Shown: one piece after another, positions 33,583-42,290 of the stretch
Layout of the letters: the number at the start of each line of letters is the position of its first letter
Position numbering within the stretch: the stretch's first letter is position 1
Source of the DNA: Methylobacterium sp. Leaf108
GTDB lineage: Bacteria > Pseudomonadota > Alphaproteobacteria > Rhizobiales > Beijerinckiaceae
Reading direction: 5' to 3'
DNA: 64,000 nucleotides
NCBI RefSeq assembly: GCF_001423265.1
Contig: NZ_LMND01000035.1
Span: 64,639-128,638 of the forward strand
Notes under the pieces: model-generated
What the model saw: only the letters and a program-made list of their open reading frames with translations
What the model was told of the DNA's origin: nothing
Database searches by the model: none
Program-made: the position numbers and the translations under genes

Positions 33583-33840
33583 ATGTCGCGGGCTATTGAT
33601 ATTGAAGCGAAGGTTTCGGGATGGATCTTGGATAAAGTTCACCCACTAACTGAACCAGATCAAGAATATAATCCAGAAGATTCGCGCATTATAGAATTAG
33701 TCAAAGATCTTATAGATGACTTTGGCGATAATTTTACGCGAAGCGAAATCGAAGATGTTGTTGGCGATATTGGGACCGAGATTCACAGAGGCATGCAAAA
33801 GAAATATCGAGACAGCTTGATGCTGGCTACTCGTCGTTAA
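33583..33840 (+). CDS. Small acidic hypothetical protein
   Basis: An 85-residue acidic protein starting at ATG 33583; an in-frame TTG at 33553 would extend it by ten residues. It appears fully helical (DSRIIELVKDLIDDFGDNF, TRSEIEDVVGDIGTEIHRGM) with no known motif. The codon use is AT-rich and unlike the flanking chromosome, fitting recently acquired DNA. No partner gene is obvious. Confidence 0.45.
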   Translation: MSRAIDIEAKVSGWILDKVHPLTEPDQEYNPEDSRIIELVKDLIDDFGDNFTRSEIEDVVGDIGTEIHRGMQKKYRDSLMLATRR

Positions 33841-33892
33841 TATGCCTGTGCGCTGATTTTATGGCATGACTATTGTCAATATTTTTTTAGAA

Positions 33893-34441
33893 TTAAGAAG
33901 GCCTTATCTCATGGAATAATTCCATTCTACAATACATTGGTCTAATGCGTACTTTGCGGAGACTTAGATAGTAAAAAGCACGTTCGTTGGCTGCAGTCGT
34001 CTCACCAGACGCGATTGATATCGTGGGCTTAAGTGCAAGGTCGTCGTGCGCTGTGTTCGCTCCTTGTGCCTGCGCCGCATCGAGACCTGCCGATTTAGCC
34101 GCGTGCGCGAACGCCGCCTGCCGGCGGCGCAACTCCGTAATGAGGTGACGGGGGACAGGACTGGAGCCGAGGCGCCGCTGAATTGTCGTCACGTCGGCCG
34201 CGTAGTCGGGTGGCGCATCCTCACCTAGTAGGGGTACGCGGGGATAGCCGTAGGCTGTTGCCACGGCTTCCTCGATACGATCGATGGCAGCAAGTGCAGC
34301 GAGATGAGCATCGAGCGCGGTGTCGAGGCGCACGAAAGCGTGTGTCACCGGTGTGCTGGTCTCGCGGGCCCGTCCAGCCCAGCTCGCGTTCGGGCACAGT
34401 GCCGCGAGCACGCGGCGTGAGACTGGTGGCACGGCGCTCAT
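33893..34441 (-). CDS. Hypothetical protein coupled to the ArdC-like gene
   Basis: A 182-residue protein, mostly alpha-helical by composition (LDTALDAHLAALAAIDRIEE and RRRQAAFAHAAKSAGLDAAQ), with no recognised domain. Its ATG overlaps the stop of the ArdC-like gene (ATGA), so the two are translationally coupled and probably act in the same process. The last 40 residues (NERAFYYLSLRKVRIRPMY) come from AT-richer DNA. The reading frame might originally have ended earlier. Confidence 0.5.
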   Translation of the reverse strand: MSAVPPVSRRVLAALCPNASWAGRARETSTPVTHAFVRLDTALDAHLAALAAIDRIEEAVATAYGYPRVPLLGEDAPPDYAADVTTIQRRLGSSPVPRHLITELRRRQAAFAHAAKSAGLDAAQAQGANTAHDDLALKPTISIASGETTAANERAFYYLSLRKVRIRPMYCRMELFHEIRPS

Positions 34442-35436
34442 GCCACGCTCACGTACATGTCGACACCGGCGCCGGAGGGAGTGCTTCCAGGTGGTCCAGC
34501 GGTAGTGGACTTGAACTCGGTGGGGCCGCGTTCGTCTCTGCTCGCAGCGGTTGACGAGATGGGTTCGACTTGTGTTTGCAAGGCGGTGAGGTAGTCGGCG
34601 GCACGTGAGCCGGCCGCGGCGGCTGTCGCCAGCGCGCGCGAGTTGGCCGTCAGCAGCGGGAGCCAGGACGCGAGGTAGGCGGCGTGGTCCGGGTGGGGGG
34701 TGCGCGCGAGCCCGAGGTCGGCCAGCACGAAGGCGGCGCCGAGTTCGGCAATCAGCTCCTCGGCGGCGTAGGCGCGGCGTTTGAAGCGGCCCGTCAGGTC
34801 ACGGGCGAGGCGGTGGGGAGCGCCCGTCCAGTGCACGAGTTCGTGCGCGAGGGTGCCGGCGTAGCCTTCCGGTGTGCGGAAGGCATTACGGGGCGGCATC
34901 CGGATCGTGTCGGTGGCCGGGGTGTAACAGGCGCGGGTACCGCCAGTGTGGATGATGGCGCCCGTGGCCGTGACGAAGGTGTCGTAGGTGGGTTGCGGGG
35001 TGGGCGGTAGTCCTGTCGGGGCGGTCGCTTGGGGCGCGGCGTCGACTTGGGCGATGTTGAACACGGTCGAGGCGCGGGCGACGAAGCGGGCTGTGGTCGT
35101 GTCGCTGTCTGCGCTGGTCCCGTGCGTTGTGTCTGTTCGGGCGCCGGTCGGCAGGTCCTTGTAGAACAGGATCAGAGTGCCGCGCTCGCCGCGACGAACC
35201 TGCGCGCCGAGGGCGGCCCACTGGCGGTAGGTTGCCCAGCGGGCGTCGGTGTAGCCGTCGGCTTGCGCCGCGCACCAAAGCGCCAGGATGTTGAGTCCGC
35301 GGTAGCGCTTGCCCGTGAGCGCGTTGCGCGGGAGCGGGTCGGCGCCGTGCCAGGGTGGGGTCCACGTGGCGGGGTCGGCGGTGTCGAGCTGCTGCAGGAT
35401 GGTGGCGGTGACGCGCTCGTGTAGATCGGCGGGCAT
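34438..35436 (-). CDS. ardC: ArdC-family antirestriction / ssDNA-binding zincin protein
   Basis: A 332-residue protein. The N-terminal ssDNA-binding domain of ArdC/TraC type (about 5-130) contains TWTPPWHGADPLPRNALTGK and YRGLNILALW. The C-terminal MPTase/zincin domain carries the HExxH metalloprotease motif in GTLAHELVHWTGAPHRL and the helper EELIAELGAAFVLADLGL. ArdC proteins protect incoming plasmid DNA from restriction. The ATG at 35436 matches the family; the frame continues upstream without similarity. The gene is typical of plasmids and integrative elements, supporting mobility of this region. Confidence 0.85.
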   Translation of the reverse strand: MPADLHERVTATILQQLDTADPATWTPPWHGADPLPRNALTGKRYRGLNILALWCAAQADGYTDARWATYRQWAALGAQVRRGERGTLILFYKDLPTGARTDTTHGTSADSDTTTARFVARASTVFNIAQVDAAPQATAPTGLPPTPQPTYDTFVTATGAIIHTGGTRACYTPATDTIRMPPRNAFRTPEGYAGTLAHELVHWTGAPHRLARDLTGRFKRRAYAAEELIAELGAAFVLADLGLARTPHPDHAAYLASWLPLLTANSRALATAAAAGSRAADYLTALQTQVEPISSTAASRDERGPTEFKSTTAGPPGSTPSGAGVDMYVSVA

Positions 35437-36575
35437 GGCCGGGTGAGCTCCGTTGCGGCCGCGACGAAGGGGCGGCCTCGTGAGCAGGTTTCCCGGATCG
35501 GTGAGGTGAACCGCACAGCAAGTGGGCGGCGGTGCGCGGGGGGCTGAGCGACAGCTCGCGGCGGCCAGAGTAGCGGTCATCCGGCCAGCATTCGGTCGAC
35601 CCGACCGCTCTAGTTTCAAACACTTAGCCTGGTCCGAACCGGCCAGCAGTTGCGGAAGGGGTGTCGTGGGTGGTTTTGGGCTGGTGTGGCAGGCGCTGGC
35701 AGGAGCAGTGGGAGACGATGCACACTGTTTCCCGGCGTTTCATTCCGGGTCTATGGGGCGGGCGCTTGGCGGCCTTCCTGCCACTGGGCCGGGGCCAGCG
35801 TCCGCACCACCTCGCTGGGGGCTGCAGATCGCGGCTATGCGGGGGCGCCGGGCCTGTGCCCTGTTCTGCCCAGGATCTTGGTGAACGTTGGAGGGAGGCC
35901 GTCTTGCTGGAGGCAAAGCTTTGCCGGGCGACCGGCGAAGCCTAGCTGAGCCGCAGAGCTCGGGTCCGGATCTCGGAGCCACGCCTTCGGTCAACCGTCA
36001 GATCGACGTACAACCTGGTAAGAGGGAGGCCGGGGTTGTGCTGTCGGCCTTTACGTACCGCTTCCCGCCGCGAGGCGGACAACGCAAACGGACCCCATCT
36101 GCTCGATCTGCGGACGTCGGGGTCGTTTCAGAGGTTTGGGGCGACCCATTCCCTCTGTCCTGTTAACCTTCCGTTCGGCAGGTTCACTTTTTGCCGATGC
36201 CCTTCGGCGTTCTACCCGGGGTTCTCCCCGCCGCCTGGATAGCGGTGACGTCCGGGGCTCATAGGGAGCTGACTCTTACCTTTGGCGGGTAAGCTTTGTG
36301 TAATACCGTTGCATCAGAGGGAGCGGTTGAGGGCTGATCGCTCGCCCAAAGGTTATGCGCCAAGGTAGTCATGGTAGCCTCTACGTGCCTGATGGCAGAG
36401 CTTCAAGTCAGCACGCAGTCGGAAAGTCTTAAAGCTAACTTGTGACCTTCAGCGGCCCTTATGGGAGTCCGCTTATGAGAGATTTGGAGAACCGTCCCGT
36501 TCGACCGAGGTGGGTGGATTTAAGCCCGTCTGCTCTCGGGCGGAAACCTAGCAAAGCAGCCGTTTCGCGAAAAGA
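35437..36575. other. Long stretch without a credible gene at the right side of the element
   Basis: About 1.1 kb has no frame with a recognisable product on either strand. It contains the right member of the 14-bp repeat (35652-35665) and a stem CTTACC...GGTAAG near 36277-36295. The last 250 bp include a GCCCG...CGGGC stem near 36526-36542. It may be decayed gene sequence at the element's end, a structured RNA, or both. Confidence 0.45.
35652..35665 (+). repeat. Right member of the 14-bp direct repeat (candidate att)
   Basis: This is identical to 29763-29776 (GCGGAAGGGGTGTC). The two copies bracket the integrase, Rep-like, Xis-like and ArdC-like genes, an interval of about 5.9 kb. CCGAACC also precedes both copies at slightly different distances. 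Confidence 0.35.
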
Positions 36576-37388
36576 TCAGTGAGACGCCACGAGCATCCAC
36601 AGCGCCATGGCGACCATCATCACGTTCTCGGTCAACGAGACGAAGCCGAGCGGCACCTTGCTCGATCCGCCGACGCAGGCGCACTTGATGTCCCGCCCGT
36701 CGACGTAGACCGCCTTGAACACCGAGACGGCGCCGACCGTGCCGATGAAGAGCGCCACGGGAATGGACAGCCAGTTCAGCGCGCCCGCCACCATCAGGAC
36801 TCCGGCCAACGCCTCGCAGAAGGGGTAGGCGTAGGCGTACCGGACCCAGCGCTGCGCCAGCAGGTCATAGCCAAGGAACATCGAGGAGAAGCTCTCCACG
36901 TCCTGCAGCTTCAGGAGCGCGAGCACGCACATGCTGAAGCCGATGAACCACTCGGCCGCGCGCACCGTCAGGGGCGTTCCGTACACGGCGTAGCTCGCCG
37001 CCAGCGCCATCAAGGCGGTCATGGCGAAGAGCGCGATGACCGGCATGTAGGTCACCGCGTTCGCGTCCGCGACGTGCTTGCCAAAATGGCGGCGCAGGTC
37101 GTCGTACCCTCCGACGCGCTCGCCTGCGATGAAGGTCTGCGGCGTGGTCCGCACGCCATGCTCGGCCTTGAAGGCGTCAGTTTCCTCGCGCGTGCGCAAC
37201 CAGCGGTCCTCGACGGAGTAGCCCTGGCGTTCGAGAAGGTCCTTGGCCTTGGTGCCATAGGGGCAGACATGCTGCGGCATGACCATGCGGTAGAGGACAG
37301 CCTTACGGCCCGCGGCGGCGATGGCCGGCGTGCCTTGGCCATCATCGCGGGCTTGGGCCGATCCGTGGGCGTGAGCGTATCCAGACAT
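36576..37388 (-). CDS. Glutaredoxin-MauE/DoxX-like fusion membrane protein
   Basis: A 270-residue fusion. An N-terminal tail with His residues is followed by a glutaredoxin domain (about 28-110) with active site VCPYGTKAKDLLERQGY, i.e. CPYG, a monothiol form, and TTPQTFIAGERVGGYDDL. The C-terminal half is a four-helix MauE/DoxX-like membrane domain (about 118-265) with two Cys in DIKCACVGGSSKVPLG. The ATG at 37388 has GAGAGG upstream. It is divergent from cueR and lies under a CueR-type operator, suggesting copper-induced thiol redox or repair in the envelope. Confidence 0.85.
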   Translation of the reverse strand: MSGYAHAHGSAQARDDGQGTPAIAAAGRKAVLYRMVMPQHVCPYGTKAKDLLERQGYSVEDRWLRTREETDAFKAEHGVRTTPQTFIAGERVGGYDDLRRHFGKHVADANAVTYMPVIALFAMTALMALAASYAVYGTPLTVRAAEWFIGFSMCVLALLKLQDVESFSSMFLGYDLLAQRWVRYAYAYPFCEALAGVLMVAGALNWLSIPVALFIGTVGAVSVFKAVYVDGRDIKCACVGGSSKVPLGFVSLTENVMMVAMALWMLVASH

Positions 37389-37428
37389 CGTTGAACCTCT
37401 CATTCAAATGAGCTTGCGAACCGTTCTG

Positions 37429-37451
37429 GACCTTCCCATCATGGGAGGGTC
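37429..37451 (-). promoter_or_regulatory. CueR-type copper operator for the glutaredoxin-MauE gene
   Basis: ACCTTCCC-ATCAT-GGGAGGGT (37430-37450) is a near-perfect dyad of the CueR class. On the minus strand it directly follows a TTGACC -35 element, giving the long spacer that MerR-family activators remodel. The cueR ATG is 22 bp on the other side. Confidence 0.85.
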
Positions 37452-37472
37452 AACAGGTGAAAGCGCACGGTC

Positions 37473-37946
37473 ATGAACATCGGTCAGGCGGCCCAGGCCT
37501 CCGGGGTCTCGGCCAAGATGATCCGGCATTACGAGGCTATCGGCCTCGTCCCCCAGGCCGACCGGCGGGACAGCGGCTACCGCGATTATGGGACCGCCGA
37601 CCTGCACCGCTTCAGGTTCATCCGGCACGCGCGCGACCTCGGCTTCTCGCTGGAGCGCATCAAGGTGCTGCTTGGGCTCTGGAGCGACCCCGAGCGGAGC
37701 AACGCCGAGGTGAAGGCCATCGCCAAGGCCCACATCCAGGAGCTCGAAGGTCGGGCGCGCCAGCTACAGGAGATGGCGGAGGCCCTGCGCTCCCTCGCGG
37801 ATGCCTGCGACGGGGACGGTCGACCGGATTGCCCGATCATCGCCAGCCTGGAGACAGGAGAGAACGTCCCGGCCAGCCATGCGGGCGCCGCCCTGGCGGC
37901 ACCGGAACCTCCGGGACCGCGCAGGAGAGCCCGCGCCGGGCACTGA
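37473..37946 (+). CDS. cueR: Cu(I)-responsive MerR-family regulator CueR
   Basis: A 157-residue MerR activator. The N-terminal winged helix reads MNIGQAAQASGVSAKMIRHYE and GYRDYGTADLHRFRFIRHAR. The dimerisation helix is about 78-110. The metal loop ACDGDGRPDCPI places Cys at 112 and 120, exactly as in monovalent-ion sensors of the CueR type, and the third Cys of mercury sensors is absent (Ser near 76). A Pro/Ala tail extends beyond the usual length. It should activate the divergent fusion gene and the copZ-like gene. Confidence 0.93.
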   Translation: MNIGQAAQASGVSAKMIRHYEAIGLVPQADRRDSGYRDYGTADLHRFRFIRHARDLGFSLERIKVLLGLWSDPERSNAEVKAIAKAHIQELEGRARQLQEMAEALRSLADACDGDGRPDCPIIASLETGENVPASHAGAALAAPEPPGPRRRARAGH

Positions 37947-37989
37947 GACGGGGCTGGATCAGCCCGGTGCCCAGCGCGAGAGGGCAGCC

Positions 37990-38172
37990 CTACATCTCCA
38001 TCTTCTTGGCCATCTTATCGCAGCAGCAGCCCTTCTTGTTGCTCTTCATCGACATCGACGACGTCGACTTGGCGCACATCCCCTTACCGCCCTTGCCGCA
38101 GCAACCAGCCGCCAGGGCCGGGGTGAGGGAGAGGACGAGGAGCGTGGCGGTGGTGAGTGCAAGGCGCTTCAT
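37990..38172 (-). CDS. Cys/Met-rich small exported protein, probable copper binder
   Basis: Only 60 residues. The signal peptide MKRLALTTATLLVLSLTPALA is followed by a mature part with six Cys (24, 25, 33, 49, 50, 51) and several Met and Lys residues in CCGKGGKGMC and KKGCCCDKMAKKMEM. Such clustered thiols and thioethers are suited to Cu(I) chelation in the periplasm. The location between cueR and a DUF305 gene supports this. An AGGAGA ribosome binding site precedes the ATG at 38172. No named family is recognised, so the function is inferred from composition and neighbours. Confidence 0.8.
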   Translation of the reverse strand: MKRLALTTATLLVLSLTPALAAGCCGKGGKGMCAKSTSSMSMKSNKKGCCCDKMAKKMEM

Positions 38173-38270
38173 GGTGTTCTCCTGAGGGGGGCCGGACCGG
38201 CCAGGTAGCGGCCGGTCTTTGGCTTCGGGGGCGCGGAATGCGGAGGCGTTCGGCAACAAGCCAGCAAAGG

Positions 38271-38705
38271 TTACTTCCGGTTCTTCTTCAGCCAGGCCTC
38301 CATCTCGGCGATTTCCTTCTCTTGATCGTCAATGATCTTCTGGGCCATCTGCTTCGTGGCCGGGTCCTTGGCGTGCTTCAGGGCCACCTTGGACATCTCG
38401 ACCGCGCCCTTGTGGTGCGGGATCATGTGGGTCCGGAAATCGACGTCGGGATTGCCTGTGTAGGGCACGTGCATGTCGTGCATCATCGCCATGTCGGCGG
38501 CCTTGAAGTCCTTGGTCGAGGCAGGGTCCTTCGGGTCCGGCTTCATGTCGGTGATCATCTTCATCATGTCGGTGTCATGCGACGCCTTAGGGTCGCCCGG
38601 CATCTCGTGTCCGCCATGGGAGTGCGTGCCCTGGGCGGCGGCCGATCCGGCGAGCCCGAGCGAAACGAGGGCGGCGAACAAGGTCCTGGTGGCCGTGGAG
38701 GTCAT
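38271..38705 (-). CDS. DUF305 (CopM-like) exported protein
   Basis: A 144-residue periplasmic protein. A signal peptide (cleavage near GSAAAQ at 25) is followed by His/Met-rich segments HSHGGHEMPG and DTDMMKMITDM. The DUF305 core has MMHDMHVPYTGNPDVDF and the conserved FRTHMIPHHKGAVEMSKVAL. DUF305 proteins such as cyanobacterial CopM bind copper through Met/His. The gene is part of the copper cluster and lies between the Cys-rich peptide and CusAB genes. A second member of this family occurs at 48223. Confidence 0.9.
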   Translation of the reverse strand: MTSTATRTLFAALVSLGLAGSAAAQGTHSHGGHEMPGDPKASHDTDMMKMITDMKPDPKDPASTKDFKAADMAMMHDMHVPYTGNPDVDFRTHMIPHHKGAVEMSKVALKHAKDPATKQMAQKIIDDQEKEIAEMEAWLKKNRK

Positions 38706-38743
38706 GGTGCGTGTCCTTCTTCGAATGGAGGTTTACGGAGGGG

Positions 38744-39094
38744 TCAGTTGAACTTGCCGTTGGCGGTCGTGCCGTCCGGGCCGGTGAGCTGAACGGCGCC
38801 CTTCGGGCTCTCGCCCAGCGCTACGGAAGCCTTGCCGGAGAGGCGGTTGCCCTCGGCGGGTTGGAGCGGGACCCGGGCGGGCTTGCCGCCGACGACCAGG
38901 ATGGCCGTGCCCTTGAAGCCGGTCGCCGGCACTGGCTTCTGACTACCGTCCGAGACGAAGACGTCGACGGTCTCGCCCTTGGCGACGAGCTCGACGTGGA
39001 ACTTGCCCGCGTCCGCCACGCGTCCACCGTGCTGGCCGGACACCTCGTGCGCGCAGACCGGCAGGGCGGCCAGCGCGCTCGCGACCAGGGCCAT
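38744..39094 (-). CDS. Small exported protein next to the Cus pump
   Basis: A 116-residue protein with a signal peptide (MALVASALAALPVCAHEVSG, cleavage near the Cys/His region). A beta-rich mature domain (GKFHVELVAKGETVDVFVSD, GFKGTAILVVGGKPARVPLQ) recalls the small immunoglobulin-like domains found with copper and heavy-metal efflux genes. The ATG at 39094 begins the leader, and an in-frame upstream extension to 39175 is not supported. It is the gene immediately downstream of cusA. The exact function is unknown. Confidence 0.7.
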   Translation of the reverse strand: MALVASALAALPVCAHEVSGQHGGRVADAGKFHVELVAKGETVDVFVSDGSQKPVPATGFKGTAILVVGGKPARVPLQPAEGNRLSGKASVALGESPKGAVQLTGPDGTTANGKFN

Positions 39095-39140
39095 TCTCCA
39101 GGAAATTATCGGGTCTCTCCGTTTTCGGGGGTGGGATGGC

Positions 39141-42100
39141 TCAGAACGACTCGACCGGACGCGGCTTGGCGCCATCCGGACGAGGCGTGTCGGGGGTCTC
39201 GCCTTGCGCGGCGCGCAGGTGCTCCAACGGCTTGGCGCCGTATCGAAGGAACAGGACGGGGGTCAGGAACGTGTCGAGCAGCGTGGCGCTGATCAGCCCA
39301 CCGAAGATCGTCACCGCGACCGGGTGCAGGATCTCCTTGCCGGGGGTGTCGGCATCGATCAGCAGCGGCACCAGCGCGACGCCCGCCGAGAGCGCCGTCG
39401 TCAGCACCGGCGTCAGACGCTCCAGGCTGCCGCGCACGACAAGCTCGCGCCCGAAGGGTACGCCCTCGTGAAGCGACAGGTTGAGGTAGTGGCTGATCTT
39501 GAGGATGCCGTTGCGCGCGGCGATGCCGGTCAGCGTGATGAAGCCGATCATGGAGGCGACCGACAGCGGTTGCCCCACCAACCAGAGCGCGGCGACGCTG
39601 CCGATGAGGGCGAGCGGCACGTTGCCCATGATGATGAGCGCCAGCACGCCCGAGCGGTAGCGGCTGTAGAGGATGGCGAAGACCATCGCGAGGGACAGCA
39701 GCGACAGCGCGCCGATGGTGCGGCTTGCCTCCTCCTGGGCCTGGAATGTGCCCTCCAGGCTCGTGAAGAAGCCCGGCGGCAGCTTTGCCTCCGCCACGAC
39801 CCCGCGGATGGCGTCCACGATGGACGCCATGTCGCTCTCGCCGTTGGTGTTGGCCTGGACCACCAGGCGCCGGCGGGCGTTCTCTCGCAGAATCTGGTTC
39901 GGGCCGTCCGTCTCGCGGATGTCGGCGATCTGGCGGGCCGGCACCCAGCCCGAGGGGGTCTCTACCAGGAGGTCGCCCAAGCCCTGCGTGGTGCGCTGCC
40001 TCTCGGACAGGCGCACGACCACGTCGAACCGGCGGTAGCCGTCGACGACCGTCGAGACGACGCGCCCGTTCGACAGGCGGCTCAGCTGCTCGACGACCGC
40101 CGCCGGCTGGACGCCGTAGAGGGCGGCGCGGGTGTAATCGACGCGGATCTCGAGGTGGGGGATGCGAACCTGCTTCTCGACCTGCAGGTCGGCCAGCCCT
40201 GGGATCTTGGCCATCCGGTCCCGAAGATCGTTGGCGATGCGGCGCAGGGCGTCGAGGTTCTCGCCGAAGATCTTGAGGGCGATCTCGGCGCGGACGCCCG
40301 AGAGCATGTGGTCGAGGCGGTGCGAGATCGGCTGACCGACGTTGGTGGTAACGGGCAGGACGGCGAGGCGAGCCCGGATGTCGGCGACCAGCGCCTCCTT
40401 GGGACGTCCCCCATCCTTCAGGTTGATCTCAAGGTCGGAGGAGTGGACGCCCTCGGCATGCTCGTCGAGCTCGGCCCGGCCGGTACGTCGACCGACGGCC
40501 GAGACCTCGGAGATCTGCAGGAGCAGGCGTTCCGCGATCAGGCCGACCCGGTTGCTCTCGGAAAGCGAGATTCCCGGGTTGAAGGTCATGTTGACCGTGA
40601 AGGAGCCCTCATTGAACGGGGGCAGGAAGGCTCGCGGAAGCTGCCAGACGGTGACACCGGCGGCGATGACCGCCACGGCGACACTGCCCATCAACAGGCG
40701 CTGATGGCGGAAGGCGACGGCGAGCAGGGCCGCGTTGCCGCGCTTGAGCCCCCGGATGAACCAGCTTTCGCGATGGTCGAGGCTCTTCAGGCCCGGCAGC
40801 AGGTAGTAGGCCATCACCGGCGTCAGGGTGACCGAGACCAGGAGGCTCGCCAGAATCGAGATGATGTAGGCTTGCCCGAGCGGCGCGAAGAGCCTCCCCT
40901 CGATGCCGGACAGCGCGAACAGCGGCACGAACACCAGCACGATGATCAGCGTCGCGTAGACGATGCCGGAGCGGACCTCGTTCGACGCGGCGACGACCAC
41001 ATCGAAGACCGAGTGCGGGGACCCGGCCGCCCGGTTCTCCCGAAGGCGACGGAAGATGTTCTCGACGTCGACCACGGCGTCGTCGACGAGCTCGCCGATG
41101 GCGATGGCCAGCCCGCCCAGCGTCATCGTGTTGATGGATAGGCCGAGGAAGTGGAAGACCACGGCCGTGGTCAGGATCGAGACCGGGATCGCGGTCAGCG
41201 AGATCGCCGTCGTGCGGACGTTCAGCAGGAACGCGAACAGCACGATGGCCACGACGACGATGGCTTCCACCAAGACCGTCTGGACGTTCCGGATCGACGA
41301 TTCGATGAAGTTCGCCTGGCGGAACAGGATCTGGTCGGCCTTGATGCCGCCGGGCAGGGTGACGGTGACCTCCTTCAGCGCCCGCTCGATCTCCCGGGTG
41401 AGTTTGACCGTGTCGACGTCGGGCTGCTTCTCGACCGAGACGATGACCGCCGGCTTGCCCATGTAGCCGCTGTCGCCTCGCTTCACCTTTGCGGCGAACG
41501 ACACCTCCGCGACCTGGCGCAGATGGACCGGCGCCGCGCCCGCGGTGGCGACGACGACGCTGCGCAGGTCGTCGAGGCTCATGGTCCGGCCGATGTTCCG
41601 GATCAGGTACTCGCGGGAATACTGGTCGGTGAAGCCGCCGCCGGCGTTGGTGCCGAACTGCGCGAGTGCCCCTTCCAACTGGGCGTTCGTGACCCCGAGC
41701 GCCCGCATCGCGGCCGGGTTCGGGCTGACCCGGAACTGGCGGACCTCGCCGCCCATCGGGATGACCTGCGCGACGCCCGGGATGGTGAGCAACCGGGGTC
41801 GCAGTATGAAGTCCGCCGCCTCGCGCACCTCCATCGGCGAGGCCTTGTCGCTGGTCATCGCCACCAGCAGGATCTGCCCCATGATCGAGGAGACCGGCCC
41901 CATCTGCGGGGTCGTGTTGGGCGGGAGCTGCTCCCGGACCAGGGACAGGCGTTCGCCGACCTGCTGCCGGTTGCGGTAGATGTCCGTGCCCCAGTCGAAC
42001 TCGACGTAGACGATGGACAGGCCGACACCCGAGACCGAGCGCACGCGCGAGACGCCCGGCAGGCCGTTCATGCGGGTCTCGATGGGATAGGTGACGAGCT

Positions 42101-42287
42101 GCTCCACCTCGGGCGGGGCCAGCCCCTCGGCCTCGGTCATGATGGTGACCGTCGGCTTGTTCAGGTCCGGGAAGACGTCGACCGGCAGCTTCGTGACCGT
42201 GAAGGCGCCGTAGAGGATCAGCACGGCCGCGATGGCGAGCACAAGCAGGCGATTGCGCAGGGACTGCGTGACGAGGAAGGTGAACAT
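39141..42287 (-). CDS. cusA: Heavy-metal RND efflux transporter (CusA/CzcA family)
   Basis: The 1048-residue inner-membrane proton antiporter of an HME-RND tripartite pump. It has twelve helices and two large periplasmic loops. Recognisable parts are the N-terminus RNRLLVLAIAAVLILYGAF, the pore segment PVDVFPDLNKPTVTI, and the proton-relay motif AIAIGELVDDAVVDVENIFR in helix 4. GFITLTGIAARNGILKISHY lies in the second half. The copper setting and CueR sites point to Cu(I)/Ag(I), but Co/Zn/Cd cannot be excluded. It starts 3 bp after the cusB stop. Confidence 0.93.
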   Translation of the reverse strand: MFTFLVTQSLRNRLLVLAIAAVLILYGAFTVTKLPVDVFPDLNKPTVTIMTEAEGLAPPEVEQLVTYPIETRMNGLPGVSRVRSVSGVGLSIVYVEFDWGTDIYRNRQQVGERLSLVREQLPPNTTPQMGPVSSIMGQILLVAMTSDKASPMEVREAADFILRPRLLTIPGVAQVIPMGGEVRQFRVSPNPAAMRALGVTNAQLEGALAQFGTNAGGGFTDQYSREYLIRNIGRTMSLDDLRSVVVATAGAAPVHLRQVAEVSFAAKVKRGDSGYMGKPAVIVSVEKQPDVDTVKLTREIERALKEVTVTLPGGIKADQILFRQANFIESSIRNVQTVLVEAIVVVAIVLFAFLLNVRTTAISLTAIPVSILTTAVVFHFLGLSINTMTLGGLAIAIGELVDDAVVDVENIFRRLRENRAAGSPHSVFDVVVAASNEVRSGIVYATLIIVLVFVPLFALSGIEGRLFAPLGQAYIISILASLLVSVTLTPVMAYYLLPGLKSLDHRESWFIRGLKRGNAALLAVAFRHQRLLMGSVAVAVIAAGVTVWQLPRAFLPPFNEGSFTVNMTFNPGISLSESNRVGLIAERLLLQISEVSAVGRRTGRAELDEHAEGVHSSDLEINLKDGGRPKEALVADIRARLAVLPVTTNVGQPISHRLDHMLSGVRAEIALKIFGENLDALRRIANDLRDRMAKIPGLADLQVEKQVRIPHLEIRVDYTRAALYGVQPAAVVEQLSRLSNGRVVSTVVDGYRRFDVVVRLSERQRTTQGLGDLLVETPSGWVPARQIADIRETDGPNQILRENARRRLVVQANTNGESDMASIVDAIRGVVAEAKLPPGFFTSLEGTFQAQEEASRTIGALSLLSLAMVFAILYSRYRSGVLALIIMGNVPLALIGSVAALWLVGQPLSVASMIGFITLTGIAARNGILKISHYLNLSLHEGVPFGRELVVRGSLERLTPVLTTALSAGVALVPLLIDADTPGKEILHPVAVTIFGGLISATLLDTFLTPVLFLRYGAKPLEHLRAAQGETPDTPRPDGAKPRPVESF

Positions 42288-42290
42288 GGC

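Noticed and set aside
33893..34441. Assignment as an antirestriction or Ard-type partner
   Set aside because: Only the overlap with the ArdC-like gene supports a link. No domain is visible, so it is left as hypothetical.
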